Of a stretch of DNA of 64,000 nucleotides, positions 17,278 to 27,051 are shown piece after piece; position 1 is the stretch's first letter, and the number at the start of each line of letters is the position of its first letter. The DNA is from Pseudosulfitobacter pseudonitzschiae (GTDB lineage: Bacteria > Pseudomonadota > Alphaproteobacteria > Rhodobacterales > Rhodobacteraceae). The translations under genes were made by a program, and so were the position numbers. Where the stretch lies: NCBI RefSeq assembly GCF_002222635.1, contig NZ_CP022417.1:1-64000 (forward strand), read 5' to 3'. The notes beneath the pieces were generated by a model. The model was not told the DNA's origin. It did no database searches and was given only the letters and a program-made list of their open reading frames with translations.

Positions 17278-18039
17278 TTAACCGGCGGTCATGCCGCCAT
17301 CGACCGGGATCAGCGTGCCGGTCATGTATTGTGCGGAGTCTGACACCAGAAATGCGGTGACGTCGGCCACCTCTTCGGGGGTGCCGACGCGGCCCATCGG
17401 GATTTGTGCGCCGTAAGCGGCCAGTTTGGCGGCGCGGTCCGCCCCTGTCAGACCTGCGGCAATCATTGGTGTATCTGTATCGCCCGGACAGACGGCATTG
17501 ATGCGAATGCCTTCGCCCGCGTGATCCAGCGCCATACAGCGGGTCAGTTGCGCCACGGCGGCCTTGGACACCGCATAGGCCACAGCGCCGCGCGCACCCG
17601 TCAGCGCCCAGTCGGAGGCGATGTTGACGATGCAACCGCCGCCACGCGCGCGCAGGGCAGGCAGCGCGGCGCGCGACAAACGAAAGACTGCGCTGAGGTT
17701 CACGTCAATCATCCGGTCCCATGCGGAGTCCGGTGTTTCTTCGGCGCGGCCATATGTCAGCACGCCTGCGTTGTTGACCAACACATCGACGCCGCCAAAA
17801 TACCCGTTTGCCGCCTGCACCACGGCTTCGGCGGCGGCGGGATCAGTCAGATCAGCGGCCAGAAAGCGGGCCGTGCAGCCCGTCTTATCAAGCGCTTTGG
17901 CCAGCGCGTTGCCCGCGGCCTGACGGCGCCCGACCAGAAGCAGGGTGTAACCCTGCGCGGCCAGCGCGCGCGCGATGGCAGCCCCAATGCCCGAGGTTGC
18001 ACCGGTTATGATTGCGCTGCGTGTTTGTGTTGCTGCCAT
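17278..18039 (-). CDS. Short-chain dehydrogenase/reductase (SDR)
   Basis: 253 residues from ATG at 18039; the longer frame would run into the promoter palindrome. Classical SDR features are TGATSGIGAAIA (NAD(P) binding, about residues 11-22), VNNAG, the catalytic serine in VNIASDW, YAVSKAA (Tyr and Lys), and the C-terminal YMTGTLIPVDGGMTAG. It is the first gene of the leftward operon with the ALDH remnant and the GS-like ligase. The substrate is probably an alcohol or keto intermediate of the same catabolic route and is not identifiable by sequence alone. Confidence 0.9.
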   Translation of the reverse strand: MAATQTRSAIITGATSGIGAAIARALAAQGYTLLLVGRRQAAGNALAKALDKTGCTARFLAADLTDPAAAEAVVQAANGYFGGVDVLVNNAGVLTYGRAEETPDSAWDRMIDVNLSAVFRLSRAALPALRARGGGCIVNIASDWALTGARGAVAYAVSKAAVAQLTRCMALDHAGEGIRINAVCPGDTDTPMIAAGLTGADRAAKLAAYGAQIPMGRVGTPEEVADVTAFLVSDSAQYMTGTLIPVDGGMTAG

Positions 18040-18072
18040 ATATGTGGTTCCATCGCTTTCCCAAGCCCTAGT

Positions 18073-18088
18073 TTTTGCGATCGCAAAA
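18073..18088. promoter_or_regulatory. 16-bp perfect palindrome before the SDR operon
   Basis: TTTTGCGATCGCAAAA, 34 bases upstream of the SDR start. A second copy of its 12-base core is at 18217-18228. The pairing, about 144 bases apart, suggests an operator pair for an unidentified repressor, possibly through looping. Confidence 0.6.
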
Positions 18089-18216
18089 GTCAACAAGCTT
18101 GGGCGGGCTGTGGCGATCCAGACCGCATCTAACAATTAAAAGGGATTTTCAACTGTTAGAGCAAATGAATCCTCGCTCAAATTCTTATTGTCCGTAGGGT
18201 TTAAAACATGCGATAA

Positions 18217-18228
18217 TTGCGATCGCAA
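18217..18228. promoter_or_regulatory. Second GCGATCGC-type palindrome
   Basis: TTGCGATCGCAA, identical to the core of 18073-18088. It lies just before a short ATG-initiated remnant (18245), as if it once served a divergent gene. Confidence 0.5.
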
Positions 18229-18244
18229 ACTCAAGAAGGCCGCC

Positions 18245-18426
18245 ATGACACATCCAAAGCACCCCCGCAGATCGCCATTCTCGGCGCCGGGTGATCAGGG
18301 CCAGAACCACTGAAATCATTAAATCGCACAGCGGATTCTATCAATCCGCCCCGGACGAGTTGCATTCAGGGGTGATTTCAGGCTCTTAGATGGTCAGTCT
18401 TCGTAGGCCAAAGGGTAACAGGCGCG
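18245..18426 (+). other. Intergenic stretch with a possible decayed oxidoreductase start
   Basis: The 18040-18426 gap has no intact gene. An ATG at 18245 opens only 22 codons. In the +1 frame 18268-18291 reads QIAILGAG, the start of a Rossmann dinucleotide-binding fold, and is then stopped by TGA at 18292. This may be the frameshifted stump of a divergent dehydrogenase gene whose operator (18217-18228) survives. Apart from this and the two palindromes I see nothing in the stretch. Confidence 0.3.
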
Positions 18427-18987
18427 ATGAATTTCCAGCACACCAGCTTGTCCGGCGTGATCCTTCTGACACCACGCCGCATTGGTGACGATCGCGGCTG
18501 GTTCATCGAGACGTGGAACAAACGCACACTTGCGCAGGGTGGCATCACGGCGGGTTTTGTCCAGGACAACCATTCGATGTCTGCCGATGTGGGCACCTTG
18601 CGCGGCCTGCATTATCAGGCGCCTCCCCATGCGCAGGACAAGCTGGTGCGCTGCACCCGTGGCGCGATCTGGGATGTGGCGGTGGATGTGCGGCGCGGAT
18701 CGCCCGACTTTGGCCGTTGGGTCGGGGTCGCGCTGAGCGCCGAAGGGGGTGAGCAGTTATTTATCCCCAAAGGGTTCCTGCATGGATTTGTCACCCGCAC
18801 AGCCAATGCCGAAGTGCAATATAAATGTACAAATTACTATGCGCCCGAAAGCGACGGATCGGTAGCTTGGGACAGTCTGGGCATCGACTGGGGTCTGACC
18901 GGCTCGCCTGTTCTGTCCGGCAAAGACCGCGCGGCTCCGGCCTTTGATGATTGGATCTCGCCCTTTGTATGGGAGGAGGAAACATGA
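18427..18987 (+). CDS. rfbC: dTDP-4-dehydrorhamnose 3,5-epimerase
   Basis: 186 residues, the normal RmlC length. Cupin fold with [11 protein letters not shown], the catalytic-histidine segment [31 protein letters not shown], and [12 protein letters not shown]. It epimerises dTDP-4-keto-6-deoxyglucose at C3 and C5. It overlaps rfbB by four bases (ATGA), and rfbA follows, so the three form one operon. No rfbD reductase is present here. Confidence 0.95.
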   Translation: MNFQHTSLSGVILLTPRRIGDDRGWFIETWNKRTLAQGGITAGFVQDNHSMSADVGTLRGLHYQAPPHAQDKLVRCTRGAIWDVAVDVRRGSPDFGRWVGVALSAEGGEQLFIPKGFLHGFVTRTANAEVQYKCTNYYAPESDGSVAWDSLGIDWGLTGSPVLSGKDRAAPAFDDWISPFVWEEET

Positions 18988-20051
18988 AAATACTGGTGAC
19001 GGGCGGTGCAGGTTTCATCGGATCTGCTGTGGTGCGCCGCGCCGTGGGGCAGGGACACGCAGTGGTCAATCTTGATGCGCTGACCTATGCGGCCTGCCTC
19101 GACAATGTCGCATCCGTCGCGGGTAATCCCCTTTATCAATTCGAGCATGCTGACATCCGCGACCGCGCCACGCTTGACCGTATATTTGCCAGCTACCAAC
19201 CCGATGCAGTGATGCATCTGGCCGCCGAAAGTCATGTCGACCGGTCGATCGACGGCCCCGCCGATTTCATCCAGACCAACATTAACGGCACCTTCAATAT
19301 GCTTGAGGCCGCGCGGCAGTATTGGGCGGAACAGGGGCATCCCGAAGGTTTCCGATTTCACCATATCTCGACCGACGAAGTGTACGGAACGCTAGGCGAG
19401 ACGGGACTGTTCACCGAAGATACGCCTTATGATCCTCGCTCGCCCTATTCCGCCTCCAAGGCGTCCTCGGACCATCTGGTGCGTGTGTGGGGCGAAACCT
19501 ACGGTCTGCCGGTGCTGGTTACCAATTGCTCGAACAACTACGGCCCCTATCACTTCCCAGAAAAGCTGATCCCGGTGGTGATCCTGCGGGCACTGGCGGG
19601 TGACCCAATTCCGATTTACGGCGACGGTATGAACGTCCGCGATTGGCTGTATGTGGAAGATCACGCCGACGCGCTGCTGTGCGTGCTAGGGCGGGGCGCA
19701 GTGGGGCGCACCTATAATATCGGGGGCGAGAACGAGGCGACCAATATTGATTTGGTCCGCATGATCTGCGCCGAACTGGACGTCCTGCGCCCTGACAGCA
19801 TGCCCCATGCCGATTTGATCACCTTTGTCACCGACCGCCCCGGCCACGACCGCCGCTATGCGATCGACCCCACGCGCATCCGTGCCGAGCTGGGCTGGCG
19901 GCCCTCGGTGACCTTGCAACAGGGCATTGCGCAGACCGTGCGGTGGTATCTGGACAACGAAGGCTGGTGGCAACCGCTGCTGGCGCGCAGCGGCGTTGGC
20001 GCGCGGCTGGGTCAAGGCGTGAATATCGCCAAAGGGAAAAGAGTGACATGA
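18984..20051 (+). CDS. rfbB: dTDP-glucose 4,6-dehydratase
   Basis: 355 residues from ATG at 18984, preceded by GGAGGAGG. NAD-binding TGGAGFIGS is at about 7-15, then [10 protein letters not shown], the catalytic [10 protein letters not shown] loop, and [13 protein letters not shown] with the Tyr/Lys pair. The C-terminal [16 protein letters not shown] is family-specific. It makes dTDP-4-keto-6-deoxyglucose for surface polysaccharide or glycan synthesis. Its 3' end overlaps rfbA by four bases. Confidence 0.96.
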   Translation: MKILVTGGAGFIGSAVVRRAVGQGHAVVNLDALTYAACLDNVASVAGNPLYQFEHADIRDRATLDRIFASYQPDAVMHLAAESHVDRSIDGPADFIQTNINGTFNMLEAARQYWAEQGHPEGFRFHHISTDEVYGTLGETGLFTEDTPYDPRSPYSASKASSDHLVRVWGETYGLPVLVTNCSNNYGPYHFPEKLIPVVILRALAGDPIPIYGDGMNVRDWLYVEDHADALLCVLGRGAVGRTYNIGGENEATNIDLVRMICAELDVLRPDSMPHADLITFVTDRPGHDRRYAIDPTRIRAELGWRPSVTLQQGIAQTVRWYLDNEGWWQPLLARSGVGARLGQGVNIAKGKRVT

Positions 20052-20923
20052 AACGTAAAGGCATCATTCTGGCAGGCGGTTCTGGCACGCGGCTCTATCC
20101 GATCACGATGGGCCTGTCGAAACAGCTGATCCCCGTCTATGACAAGCCGATGATCTACTACCCGCTCAGCGTGCTGATACTGGCTGGTGTTACCGAGATC
20201 GCGATCATCACCACGGGCGAGGATCAGGCCCAGTTCAAACGTCTGCTGGGGGATGGCAGCCAGTGGGGTCTGTCGTTCGAATATATCGTGCAGCCCGCGC
20301 CGGACGGGCTGGCACAAGCCTATCTGCTGGCCGAGGATTTTCTGGCCGGTGCGCCGTCGGTTCTGGTGCTGGGCGACAACATTTTTTTCGGCCACGGCCT
20401 GCCTGAACAATTGCAAGCTGCCGATGCGCAGGCCAGTGGCGGCACGGTCTTCGGTTACCGCGTGTCCGACCCGGAACGCTATGGTGTGGTCGGGTTCGAC
20501 GCTCATGGGCAAGTCATACAGATCGTAGAAAAGCCCGAAGTGCCGCCATCAAACTATGCGGTCACCGGCCTGTATTTTCTGGATGGACGCGCACCGGAAA
20601 TGGCCAAAAAAGTGCAGCCGTCCGCACGCGGGGAACTGGAAATTGCCGATCTTCTTTCGCTTTATCTGGCCGAAGGCACCCTGCGCGTCGAGACGATGGG
20701 CCGCGGCTATGCGTGGTTGGACACCGGCACCCACGGCAGTCTGCTGGACGCCAGTAATTTTGTGCGTACCCTGACCATGCGACAGGGCCAACAAATGGGA
20801 TCACCCGACGAGGTGGCCTATCGCATGGGCCTGATCTCGCGCGATGCGCTGCGCGCCCGTGCCGAAGGGTTTGCCAAGAACGCTTATGGCCAATATCTGC
20901 TGGATATCTGCGACGAAGATTAG
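20048..20923 (+). CDS. rfbA: Glucose-1-phosphate thymidylyltransferase
   Basis: 291 residues from ATG at 20048, the usual RmlA length. The nucleotidyltransferase signature [14 protein letters not shown] opens the protein, followed by [26 protein letters not shown] and [17 protein letters not shown]. It joins glucose-1-phosphate and dTTP to dTDP-glucose. The operon order is rfbC-rfbB-rfbA. A ring of rfbD or another 4-ketohexose-processing gene must lie elsewhere, or the end product is not L-rhamnose. Confidence 0.96.
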   Translation: MKRKGIILAGGSGTRLYPITMGLSKQLIPVYDKPMIYYPLSVLILAGVTEIAIITTGEDQAQFKRLLGDGSQWGLSFEYIVQPAPDGLAQAYLLAEDFLAGAPSVLVLGDNIFFGHGLPEQLQAADAQASGGTVFGYRVSDPERYGVVGFDAHGQVIQIVEKPEVPPSNYAVTGLYFLDGRAPEMAKKVQPSARGELEIADLLSLYLAEGTLRVETMGRGYAWLDTGTHGSLLDASNFVRTLTMRQGQQMGSPDEVAYRMGLISRDALRARAEGFAKNAYGQYLLDICDED

Positions 20924-21027
20924 ATAGCAACGGCCCTGCTGACACAAAATGACAGCATCAAAAAGTCAAGCCCAAAGCGGGACTTGCCGGCCCGGAGCAT
21001 TAAGGTAGTGTTGCGCCCTGATCGTTC

Positions 21028-22212
21028 GTGCCTGTCCCAAACTGGATCCTGCTCATGATACTTCGACACATTCGCCTGCACATGATCGTGCTGGCCCTTA
21101 CTCTCATGGCGTCCGGCCTGCCCGCTGTGGCCCAGCAACAGGGGCTTCCACCTGCTGCCGTGACCGTGATGACGATGCAGCCACAAGACGTGCCGCTGAC
21201 CACCACCTTGCCGGGTCGCGTGTTGGCATCGGCGCAGGCCGAGGTGCGCCCGCAGGTGGCAGGGATTATCACAGACCGTAAATTCGACGAAGGCGGGCGT
21301 GTCGAAGAGGGCGATGTTCTTTATACAATCGACGCCGCAACCTACGAAGCCGCAGTGGCCCAAGCCAATGCTGCCGTGGCGCAAGCCAACGCGCAACTGA
21401 AGTCGGCGCAGAAAGAAGAGGCGCGCCTGCAAGAGCTGCAATCGCGCAATGTAGCCAGCGAACAGGCGCTTGACGGTGCTGTGGCCGCCCGCGACATCGC
21501 CGCCGCCGCAGTGCAAGCTGCCAAAGCACAGTTGCAAACGGCGCAGATACAGCTGGACCGCACCCGGATTCGCGCGCGCCTGTCGGGCGAAATCGGGCGA
21601 TCTCTGACGAGCCGTGGCGCGCTGGTCACGGCCAGTCAGGCCGAACCTTTGGCCGTAATCCGCAAGATTGATCCGGTCTATGTGGACGTGACCCAATCGG
21701 CCGCAGACATCATCGCATGGCGCCGCGACAACATCGGCACGCGACTGGAAGATGTGCCAGCCGAAGTGACCCTGAAGCTGGCTGATGGCAGCGTGTTCGA
21801 CCAGATCGGCACCCTGACCGCAGCTGAACCGGACGTGAACGAGCAGACCGGTGTCGTGGTGCTGCGGATGCAGTTTGCCAACCCCGACAAACTGCTGTTG
21901 CCCGGCATGTATGTGCAGGTCGAAATTGCCACGACCACCGCCAAAGGTGTCTATCTGGTGCCGCAGCCGGCCATCAGCCGCGACCGGCGCGGCCAGCCCA
22001 CGGCCATGATCGTCGGCCCCGACAATGTGGTCGAGATGCGCCAGCTTTCTATCATCGGGGACCATGAAAATGACTGGGTGGTAAACGGAGGGTTGAATCC
22101 GGGTGACCGTGTGGTGGTGGTCGGCCTGCAAAAGGCAGCCCCCGGTGCCACAGTAACGCCGCAAGAACAAAGCCCCGTCAACGCGGCATCTGCCCCAGCC
22201 GCAAACGAATAG
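21028..22212 (+). CDS. RND efflux periplasmic adaptor subunit (AcrA/MexA family)
   Basis: Up to 394 residues. GTG at 21028 or, more likely, ATG at 21055 starts a signal peptide (MILRHIRLHMIVLALTLMASG, cleaved near AVAQ). A lipoyl half (TLPGRVLASAQAEVRPQVAG) and a long alpha-helical hairpin (about residues 105-180, rich in Ala/Gln/Lys) follow. The second lipoyl half (RTRIRARLSGEIGRS) and beta-barrel then complete the fold. It bridges the inner-membrane RND pump encoded 19 bases downstream to a TolC-type outer membrane channel, which is not in the window. No TetR-type repressor lies beside it. Confidence 0.92.
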   Translation: MPVPNWILLMILRHIRLHMIVLALTLMASGLPAVAQQQGLPPAAVTVMTMQPQDVPLTTTLPGRVLASAQAEVRPQVAGIITDRKFDEGGRVEEGDVLYTIDAATYEAAVAQANAAVAQANAQLKSAQKEEARLQELQSRNVASEQALDGAVAARDIAAAAVQAAKAQLQTAQIQLDRTRIRARLSGEIGRSLTSRGALVTASQAEPLAVIRKIDPVYVDVTQSAADIIAWRRDNIGTRLEDVPAEVTLKLADGSVFDQIGTLTAAEPDVNEQTGVVVLRMQFANPDKLLLPGMYVQVEIATTTAKGVYLVPQPAISRDRRGQPTAMIVGPDNVVEMRQLSIIGDHENDWVVNGGLNPGDRVVVVGLQKAAPGATVTPQEQSPVNAASAPAANE

Positions 22213-22231
22213 ATCAGGATAAGACCCCGCC

Positions 22232-25200
22232 ATGGCCCGTTTTTTTATCGACCGCCCGATCTTTGCATGGGTCATTTCGATCTTTATCATGGGGATCGGC
22301 ATTCTGGCGATTGAATCGCTGCCCGTCGCCCAATATCCCAAGATCGCCCCGCCCACCGTCACCGTGCGCGCGGTCTATCCCGGTGCGTCGGCTGAAACGG
22401 TTGCGAACACCGTGACACAGGTGATCGAACAACAGATGACGGGCCTTGACGGTCTGCGCTATGTGTCGTCATCGTCAACTTCCGCGGGCGGCGCCAGCGT
22501 GACGCTAACCTTTGAGACAGGCACAGACCCCGACATTGCGCAGGTGCAGGTTCAAAACAAACTGTCCCAAGCCAGCGCGCTGCTGCCCGAAGTGGTCCAG
22601 CGCCAAGGGGTTACGGTTGAAAAGTCATCGGCGGGGTTCCTGATGGTTGTATCGCTGATTGCCAATAACGGCGGTTATGATGCCACCGATCTGGGCGACT
22701 ATCTGGCAACCAATCTGGTCAATGAACTCAGCCGCGTCGAAGGTGTTGGCAGTGCGCAGGTCTTTGGGGCGCAATATGCCATGCGGATCTGGCTGGACCC
22801 GTCCAAACTGGCCGCGTTCGAACTGACGCCTTCGGATGTGGTTGCGGCGGTTTCTGCCGAGAACGCACAGATTTCCGCAGGAGCCTTTGGCTCGCGGCCT
22901 TCGGTTGACGGGCAGATGCTGAACGCCACGATTACCGCACAATCGCTGTTGCGCACGCCCGAAGATTTTCGCCAGATTGTTCTGCGTGCCGAAACCGATG
23001 GCGGGCTGGTGTTAATTAACGATGTGGCGCGGGTCGAGATTGGCGCCGAAAGCTACGCCACCGTGTCGCGCTACAATCGCAATCCCTCTGCTGGTCTGGC
23101 AATCTCGCTGGCCCCCGGTGCCAACGCGTTGGAAACCGCTTTCGCTGTCGAAGAACGCCTGGAAGAACTGGCGCAATTCTTTCCCGACGGGGTCGATTAT
23201 GTGATCCCCTTTGACACCACGCCCTTTGTCAAAATTTCCATCGAAGAGGTGATCAAGACACTGGTCGAGGCGATCGTGCTGGTGTTCTTTGTGATGTACC
23301 TGTTCTTGCAGAACTTCCGCGCCACACTGGTGCCGACGCTGGCGGTGCCCGTGGTGTTGCTGGGCACTTTCGGCGTGCTGGCGGCCTTTGGCTTTTCAAT
23401 CAACACGCTGACCATGCTGGCGATGGTGCTGGCCATCGGCCTGCTGGTGGATGACGCGATTGTGGTCGTGGAAAACGTTGAACGCATTATGGAGCAAGAA
23501 GGGCTCGGCCCCGTCGAGGCGACCCGCAAGTCGATGGACCAGATCACCGGTGCGCTGATCGGCATTGCCGTCGTGCTGTCTGCGGTCTTTGTGCCGATGG
23601 CGTTCTTTCCCGGATCAACGGGAGTGATCTATAAACAGTTTGCCGTCACCATCATCTCGGCCATGACCCTGTCCGTTATCGTGGCGCTGACTTTGACTCC
23701 GGCGCTGTGCGCGACCTTGCTGAAACCCAAGACCCACGCAAAACGGCGCGGTCCATTCGGCTGGTTCAACTCGGGTTTCAACAAGCTGATGACAGGATAC
23801 GGCGCGACCGTGGGCAAGCTGGTGCGCTGGCGATTTGTGACGGGGCTGGCCTATATCGGCATCATTGTCGCAATGGGCCTGCTGTTCCTGCGCACGCCTC
23901 AGGGGTTCTTGCCCGAAGAAGACCAAGGGATTCTGTTCACCCTGATTCAGGCCCCTACAGGCGCCACCACAGAACGCACGCTGGACGTGCTGAAACAGGT
24001 AGAAAACTACTATCTTGAGCAGGAATCCGAGATTGTTGAATCGGTATTCGGCGTGGTCGGCTTTAGCTTTGCAGGGCAAGGACAGAACGTCGGCATCATG
24101 TTTGTGCGGCTGAAAGACTGGAAAGACCGCGAAGCTGCCAACCAAAGCGCACAAGCACTGGCGGGCCGTGCCTTTGGTGCGTTCAGCCAGATTCAGGACG
24201 CGATGGTGTTTCCCGTTGTGCCCCCCTCGGTGATCGAATTGGGCAACGTCTCTGGATTCGACTTTTACCTGCAAGCGCGCGGCGGGCAAACACATGAACA
24301 GTTGCTGAATGCACGAAACCAGCTGCTGGGCATGGCCGCACAAAGCCCCCTGATCGGATCCCTGCGCCCCAGCGGGCTGGAAGATGCAGCACAGTTCAAA
24401 CTGGACATCGACTGGCGTCGCGCAGGAGCGATGGGTGTGACGGCAACCGACGTTGGGAACCTGCTAACGATTGCCTGGGCGGGGCGCTATGTGAACGACT
24501 TTATCGACGACGGACGCATCAAACGCGTCTACGTCCAAGGCGAAGCATCGGCGCGGGCGCTGCCATCTGATTTGGACAAATGGCGGGTGCGCAATGCCAG
24601 TGGCGGGCTGGTCCCGTTCTCGAATTTTGCCGACGCCAGTTGGGCCTTTGCGCCCCAAGGGATGACCCGCTACAATGGCGTATCCTCGATGCAGCTTCAG
24701 GGCACGCCTGCCCCCGGTTTCAGCACCGGTGAAGGCCTGGCCGAGCTTGAGCGCCTGGCGGGCCAACTGCCCCCCGGGTTCCAGATTGCACCCACCGGCC
24801 TGTCACTGGAAGAACAGGAATCGGGCAGTCAGGCGCCATTGCTTTACGGTCTGTCGCTGGCCGCGATTTTCCTTGCTCTGGCGGCCCTTTATGAAAGCTG
24901 GTCGATTCCCTTTGCTGTGATGCTCGCAATGCCCATCGGCGTGCTGGGTGCCCTGACGGGGGCCTATCTGGGCGGGTTCGAGAACGGTGTTTTCTTTCAG
25001 GTCGGCCTTCTGACGGTCATCGGTCTGACGGGAAAAAACGCAATTCTGATCGTCGAGTTTGCCCGTGACCGCCGCGCCGAAGGCGAGACAGTAATCGAGG
25101 CCGCAGTGGACGCAGCAAAACAGCGGTTCCGCCCGATCATCATGACCTCGATGGCGTTTTCTCTGGGCGTACTGCCGTTGCTTCTCAGCACCGGTGCAGG

Positions 25201-25339
25201 CTCGGGCGGGCGCACGGCAATCGGCAGTGGCGTACTGGCGGGGACCATATCGGCAACTGTGTTGGGCGTGCTGTTCGTGCCATTCTTTTTCGTGGTGATC
25301 TCGCGGCTAAGCCGCAGGGGCCGCGCGGAAACCGGTTGA
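22232..25339 (+). CDS. RND multidrug efflux permease (AcrB/MexB, HAE1 family)
   Basis: 1035 residues. It begins MARFFIDRPIFAWVISIFIM, the HAE1 N-terminus, with two large periplasmic loops and twelve expected membrane helices. The central helix IGLLVDDAIVVVENVERIM contains the paired aspartates of the proton relay, and GLTGKNAILIVEFARD in the second half holds the conserved lysine. The RPIIMTSMAF and GVLPLLLSTGAGSGGR segments are also typical. It exports hydrophobic drugs or metabolites using the proton gradient. It is co-transcribed with the adaptor upstream. Confidence 0.95.
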   Translation: MARFFIDRPIFAWVISIFIMGIGILAIESLPVAQYPKIAPPTVTVRAVYPGASAETVANTVTQVIEQQMTGLDGLRYVSSSSTSAGGASVTLTFETGTDPDIAQVQVQNKLSQASALLPEVVQRQGVTVEKSSAGFLMVVSLIANNGGYDATDLGDYLATNLVNELSRVEGVGSAQVFGAQYAMRIWLDPSKLAAFELTPSDVVAAVSAENAQISAGAFGSRPSVDGQMLNATITAQSLLRTPEDFRQIVLRAETDGGLVLINDVARVEIGAESYATVSRYNRNPSAGLAISLAPGANALETAFAVEERLEELAQFFPDGVDYVIPFDTTPFVKISIEEVIKTLVEAIVLVFFVMYLFLQNFRATLVPTLAVPVVLLGTFGVLAAFGFSINTLTMLAMVLAIGLLVDDAIVVVENVERIMEQEGLGPVEATRKSMDQITGALIGIAVVLSAVFVPMAFFPGSTGVIYKQFAVTIISAMTLSVIVALTLTPALCATLLKPKTHAKRRGPFGWFNSGFNKLMTGYGATVGKLVRWRFVTGLAYIGIIVAMGLLFLRTPQGFLPEEDQGILFTLIQAPTGATTERTLDVLKQVENYYLEQESEIVESVFGVVGFSFAGQGQNVGIMFVRLKDWKDREAANQSAQALAGRAFGAFSQIQDAMVFPVVPPSVIELGNVSGFDFYLQARGGQTHEQLLNARNQLLGMAAQSPLIGSLRPSGLEDAAQFKLDIDWRRAGAMGVTATDVGNLLTIAWAGRYVNDFIDDGRIKRVYVQGEASARALPSDLDKWRVRNASGGLVPFSNFADASWAFAPQGMTRYNGVSSMQLQGTPAPGFSTGEGLAELERLAGQLPPGFQIAPTGLSLEEQESGSQAPLLYGLSLAAIFLALAALYESWSIPFAVMLAMPIGVLGALTGAYLGGFENGVFFQVGLLTVIGLTGKNAILIVEFARDRRAEGETVIEAAVDAAKQRFRPIIMTSMAFSLGVLPLLLSTGAGSGGRTAIGSGVLAGTISATVLGVLFVPFFFVVISRLSRRGRAETG

Positions 25340-25394
25340 CCCCATTGCCAAACTGCTCCGCCGCCGCAAGGATGGCGGGGCTGCCAACAAGGGG

Positions 25395-26030
25395 ATGCGC
25401 GTGCCCGATCCGATCCTGAAACAGAACCCGCACAACGTGCAGCCGCCCCGCGAAAAAGTGTTGGAGGTAGCAATAGGCCGCGCCGTGCGCGCCTTTCGCA
25501 AGCGGCAGGCGATCACCGTGGCTGAATTGTCTGCTGCCACCGGTCTGTCCAGTGGCATGCTGTCAAAGATCGAAAACGGCAACACCTCGCCCTCGCTGAC
25601 CACGCTGCAGGCGCTGGCCAATGCGCTGTCGGTTCCACTGTCGGCTTTTTTCCGCGGCTTCGAGGACAGCCGCCGCGCAGTCCACACCCGCGCCGGGGCA
25701 GGCGTGGAAACCGCCCGCGCAGGCACCCGTGCGGGCCATGAATATACCCTTCTGGGCCACATCGGCGCCAACACCAGTGGCGTCATTGTTGAACCCTATC
25801 TGATTACCCTGACCAGCACATCGGATATCTTTCCCACCTTTCAGCACGACGGCATCGAAACGATCTATATGCTGGAAGGAGCGGTGGATTACCGGCACGG
25901 CGACGAAGTCTATCCGCTGCGTGCGGGCGACACTCTGCACTTCGAAGCAGATGCGCCGCACGGTCCCGAAGGGCTGGTCGAACTGCCTGCACGGTATCTT
26001 TCGATTATTTCTTACGCACAAGAGACCTGA
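25395..26030 (+). CDS. XRE-family regulator with C-terminal cupin domain
   Basis: 211 residues. The HTH_3 domain at about 28-85 has ITVAELSAATGLSSGMLSKIENGNTSPSL in pieces typical of XRE-cupin proteins. The cupin domain follows (about 125-205), with FPTFQHDGIETIYMLEG and LRAGDTLHFEADAPHGP. It precedes the N-methylglutamate synthase operon on the same strand and is probably its regulator. A palindrome in the gap (26044-26060) is the probable operator. A small-molecule ligand such as an amino acid or methylamine product is plausible for the cupin. Confidence 0.9.
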   Translation: MRVPDPILKQNPHNVQPPREKVLEVAIGRAVRAFRKRQAITVAELSAATGLSSGMLSKIENGNTSPSLTTLQALANALSVPLSAFFRGFEDSRRAVHTRAGAGVETARAGTRAGHEYTLLGHIGANTSGVIVEPYLITLTSTSDIFPTFQHDGIETIYMLEGAVDYRHGDEVYPLRAGDTLHFEADAPHGPEGLVELPARYLSIISYAQET

Positions 26031-26043
26031 TTTCGCGCCTCAT

Positions 26044-26060
26044 AGGAAACAAAGTTTCCT
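26044..26060. promoter_or_regulatory. Palindromic operator before the mgs-gmaS operon
   Basis: AGGAAACAAAGTTTCCT: perfect 7-bp arms around AAA, 70-86 bases before the mgsA start. Probable binding site for the XRE-cupin regulator encoded just upstream. Confidence 0.6.
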
Positions 26061-26129
26061 TTCAGTTGCTGCATTACACATTGCCTGCTAAATCTTTGCC
26101 CAACCATTGGCGCAAAGGAGCAGGGCATC

Positions 26130-27050
26130 ATGTGTGGAATCGTAGGACTGTTTTTGAAAGACCCCGCGTTAGAGCCGCACCTGGGCGCGATGCTGACCGC
26201 TATGCTGGTTACCATGACCGACCGCGGGCCCGACAGTGCAGGCATCGCGATCTATGGTGATCCGATCGCGGGGATGGCCAAGCTGGTGGTGCAATCGGAC
26301 GATCCGGCTACAGGCTTTGCCGGTTTGGCCGATCACCTGACAACCACCCTTGGGGCGAGGGTCGCAATGGATGTCAAAAGCACCCACGCTGTTCTGCACC
26401 TGCCCGAAGCCTTACTGCCGCAGGCCCGTCTGGCGCTGCCGCCGCAGGTGCGCGTCATGAGCCACGGCCAGACACTGGAGATTTACAAGGAGGTGGGCCT
26501 GCCCCTTGACGTGGCCAGCCGTTTCGACATCGCGCAAATGTCGGGCAGCCACGGCATCGGCCATACCCGCATGGCCACCGAAAGCGCCGTAACCACGATG
26601 GGTGCGCATCCGTTCAACACCGGCCCCGATCAATGTCTTGTGCACAACGGATCGCTGTCCAACCACAACGCCTTGCGCCGCAAGCTGACGCGCGCGGGCG
26701 TACATATTGAAACCCGAAACGACTCTGAAGTTGCTGCCGCCTATCTGACGTGGCGCATGGATCAGGGCGCAACTTTGGGCGAGGCGCTGGAAAGCGGGCT
26801 GGATGATCTGGACGGGTTTTACACCTTTGTCGTCGGCACCCGCGACGGCTTTGGCGTGCTGCGCGATCCGATTGCATGCAAGCCCGCGGTGATGGCCGAA
26901 ACCGATCAATACGTCGCCTTTGGAAGTGAATACCGTGCGCTGGCTGATCTGCCCGGCATCGACACCGCCCGCACTTGGGAACCCGAACCTGCCACCGTCT
27001 ACTTTTGGACGCGCGACAACACCCCCACCGCTACACCCAAGGCCGCCTGA
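26130..27050 (+). CDS. mgsA: N-methylglutamate synthase subunit A (class II glutamine amidotransferase, GlxB)
   Basis: 306 residues. After the initiator Met comes Cys2 of a class II amidotransferase (MCGIVGLF), then GHTRMATESAVT and the LVHNGSLSNHNALRRKL segment, all of the glutaminase fold. The subunit resembles the amidotransferase domain of glutamate synthase. In N-methylglutamate synthase the three GltB-like subunits convert gamma-glutamylmethylamide and 2-oxoglutarate to N-methylglutamate and glutamate. The gene runs directly into mgsB (one base between stop and start), then mgsC and gmaS, the set found in methylamine-using roseobacters. Confidence 0.9.
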   Translation: MCGIVGLFLKDPALEPHLGAMLTAMLVTMTDRGPDSAGIAIYGDPIAGMAKLVVQSDDPATGFAGLADHLTTTLGARVAMDVKSTHAVLHLPEALLPQARLALPPQVRVMSHGQTLEIYKEVGLPLDVASRFDIAQMSGSHGIGHTRMATESAVTTMGAHPFNTGPDQCLVHNGSLSNHNALRRKLTRAGVHIETRNDSEVAAAYLTWRMDQGATLGEALESGLDDLDGFYTFVVGTRDGFGVLRDPIACKPAVMAETDQYVAFGSEYRALADLPGIDTARTWEPEPATVYFWTRDNTPTATPKAA

Positions 27051-27051
27051 C

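Noticed and set aside
20920-22362. A 480-codon minus-strand open frame opposite the RND adaptor.
   Set aside because: Shadow of the adaptor gene; no recognisable motif and no plausible start region.
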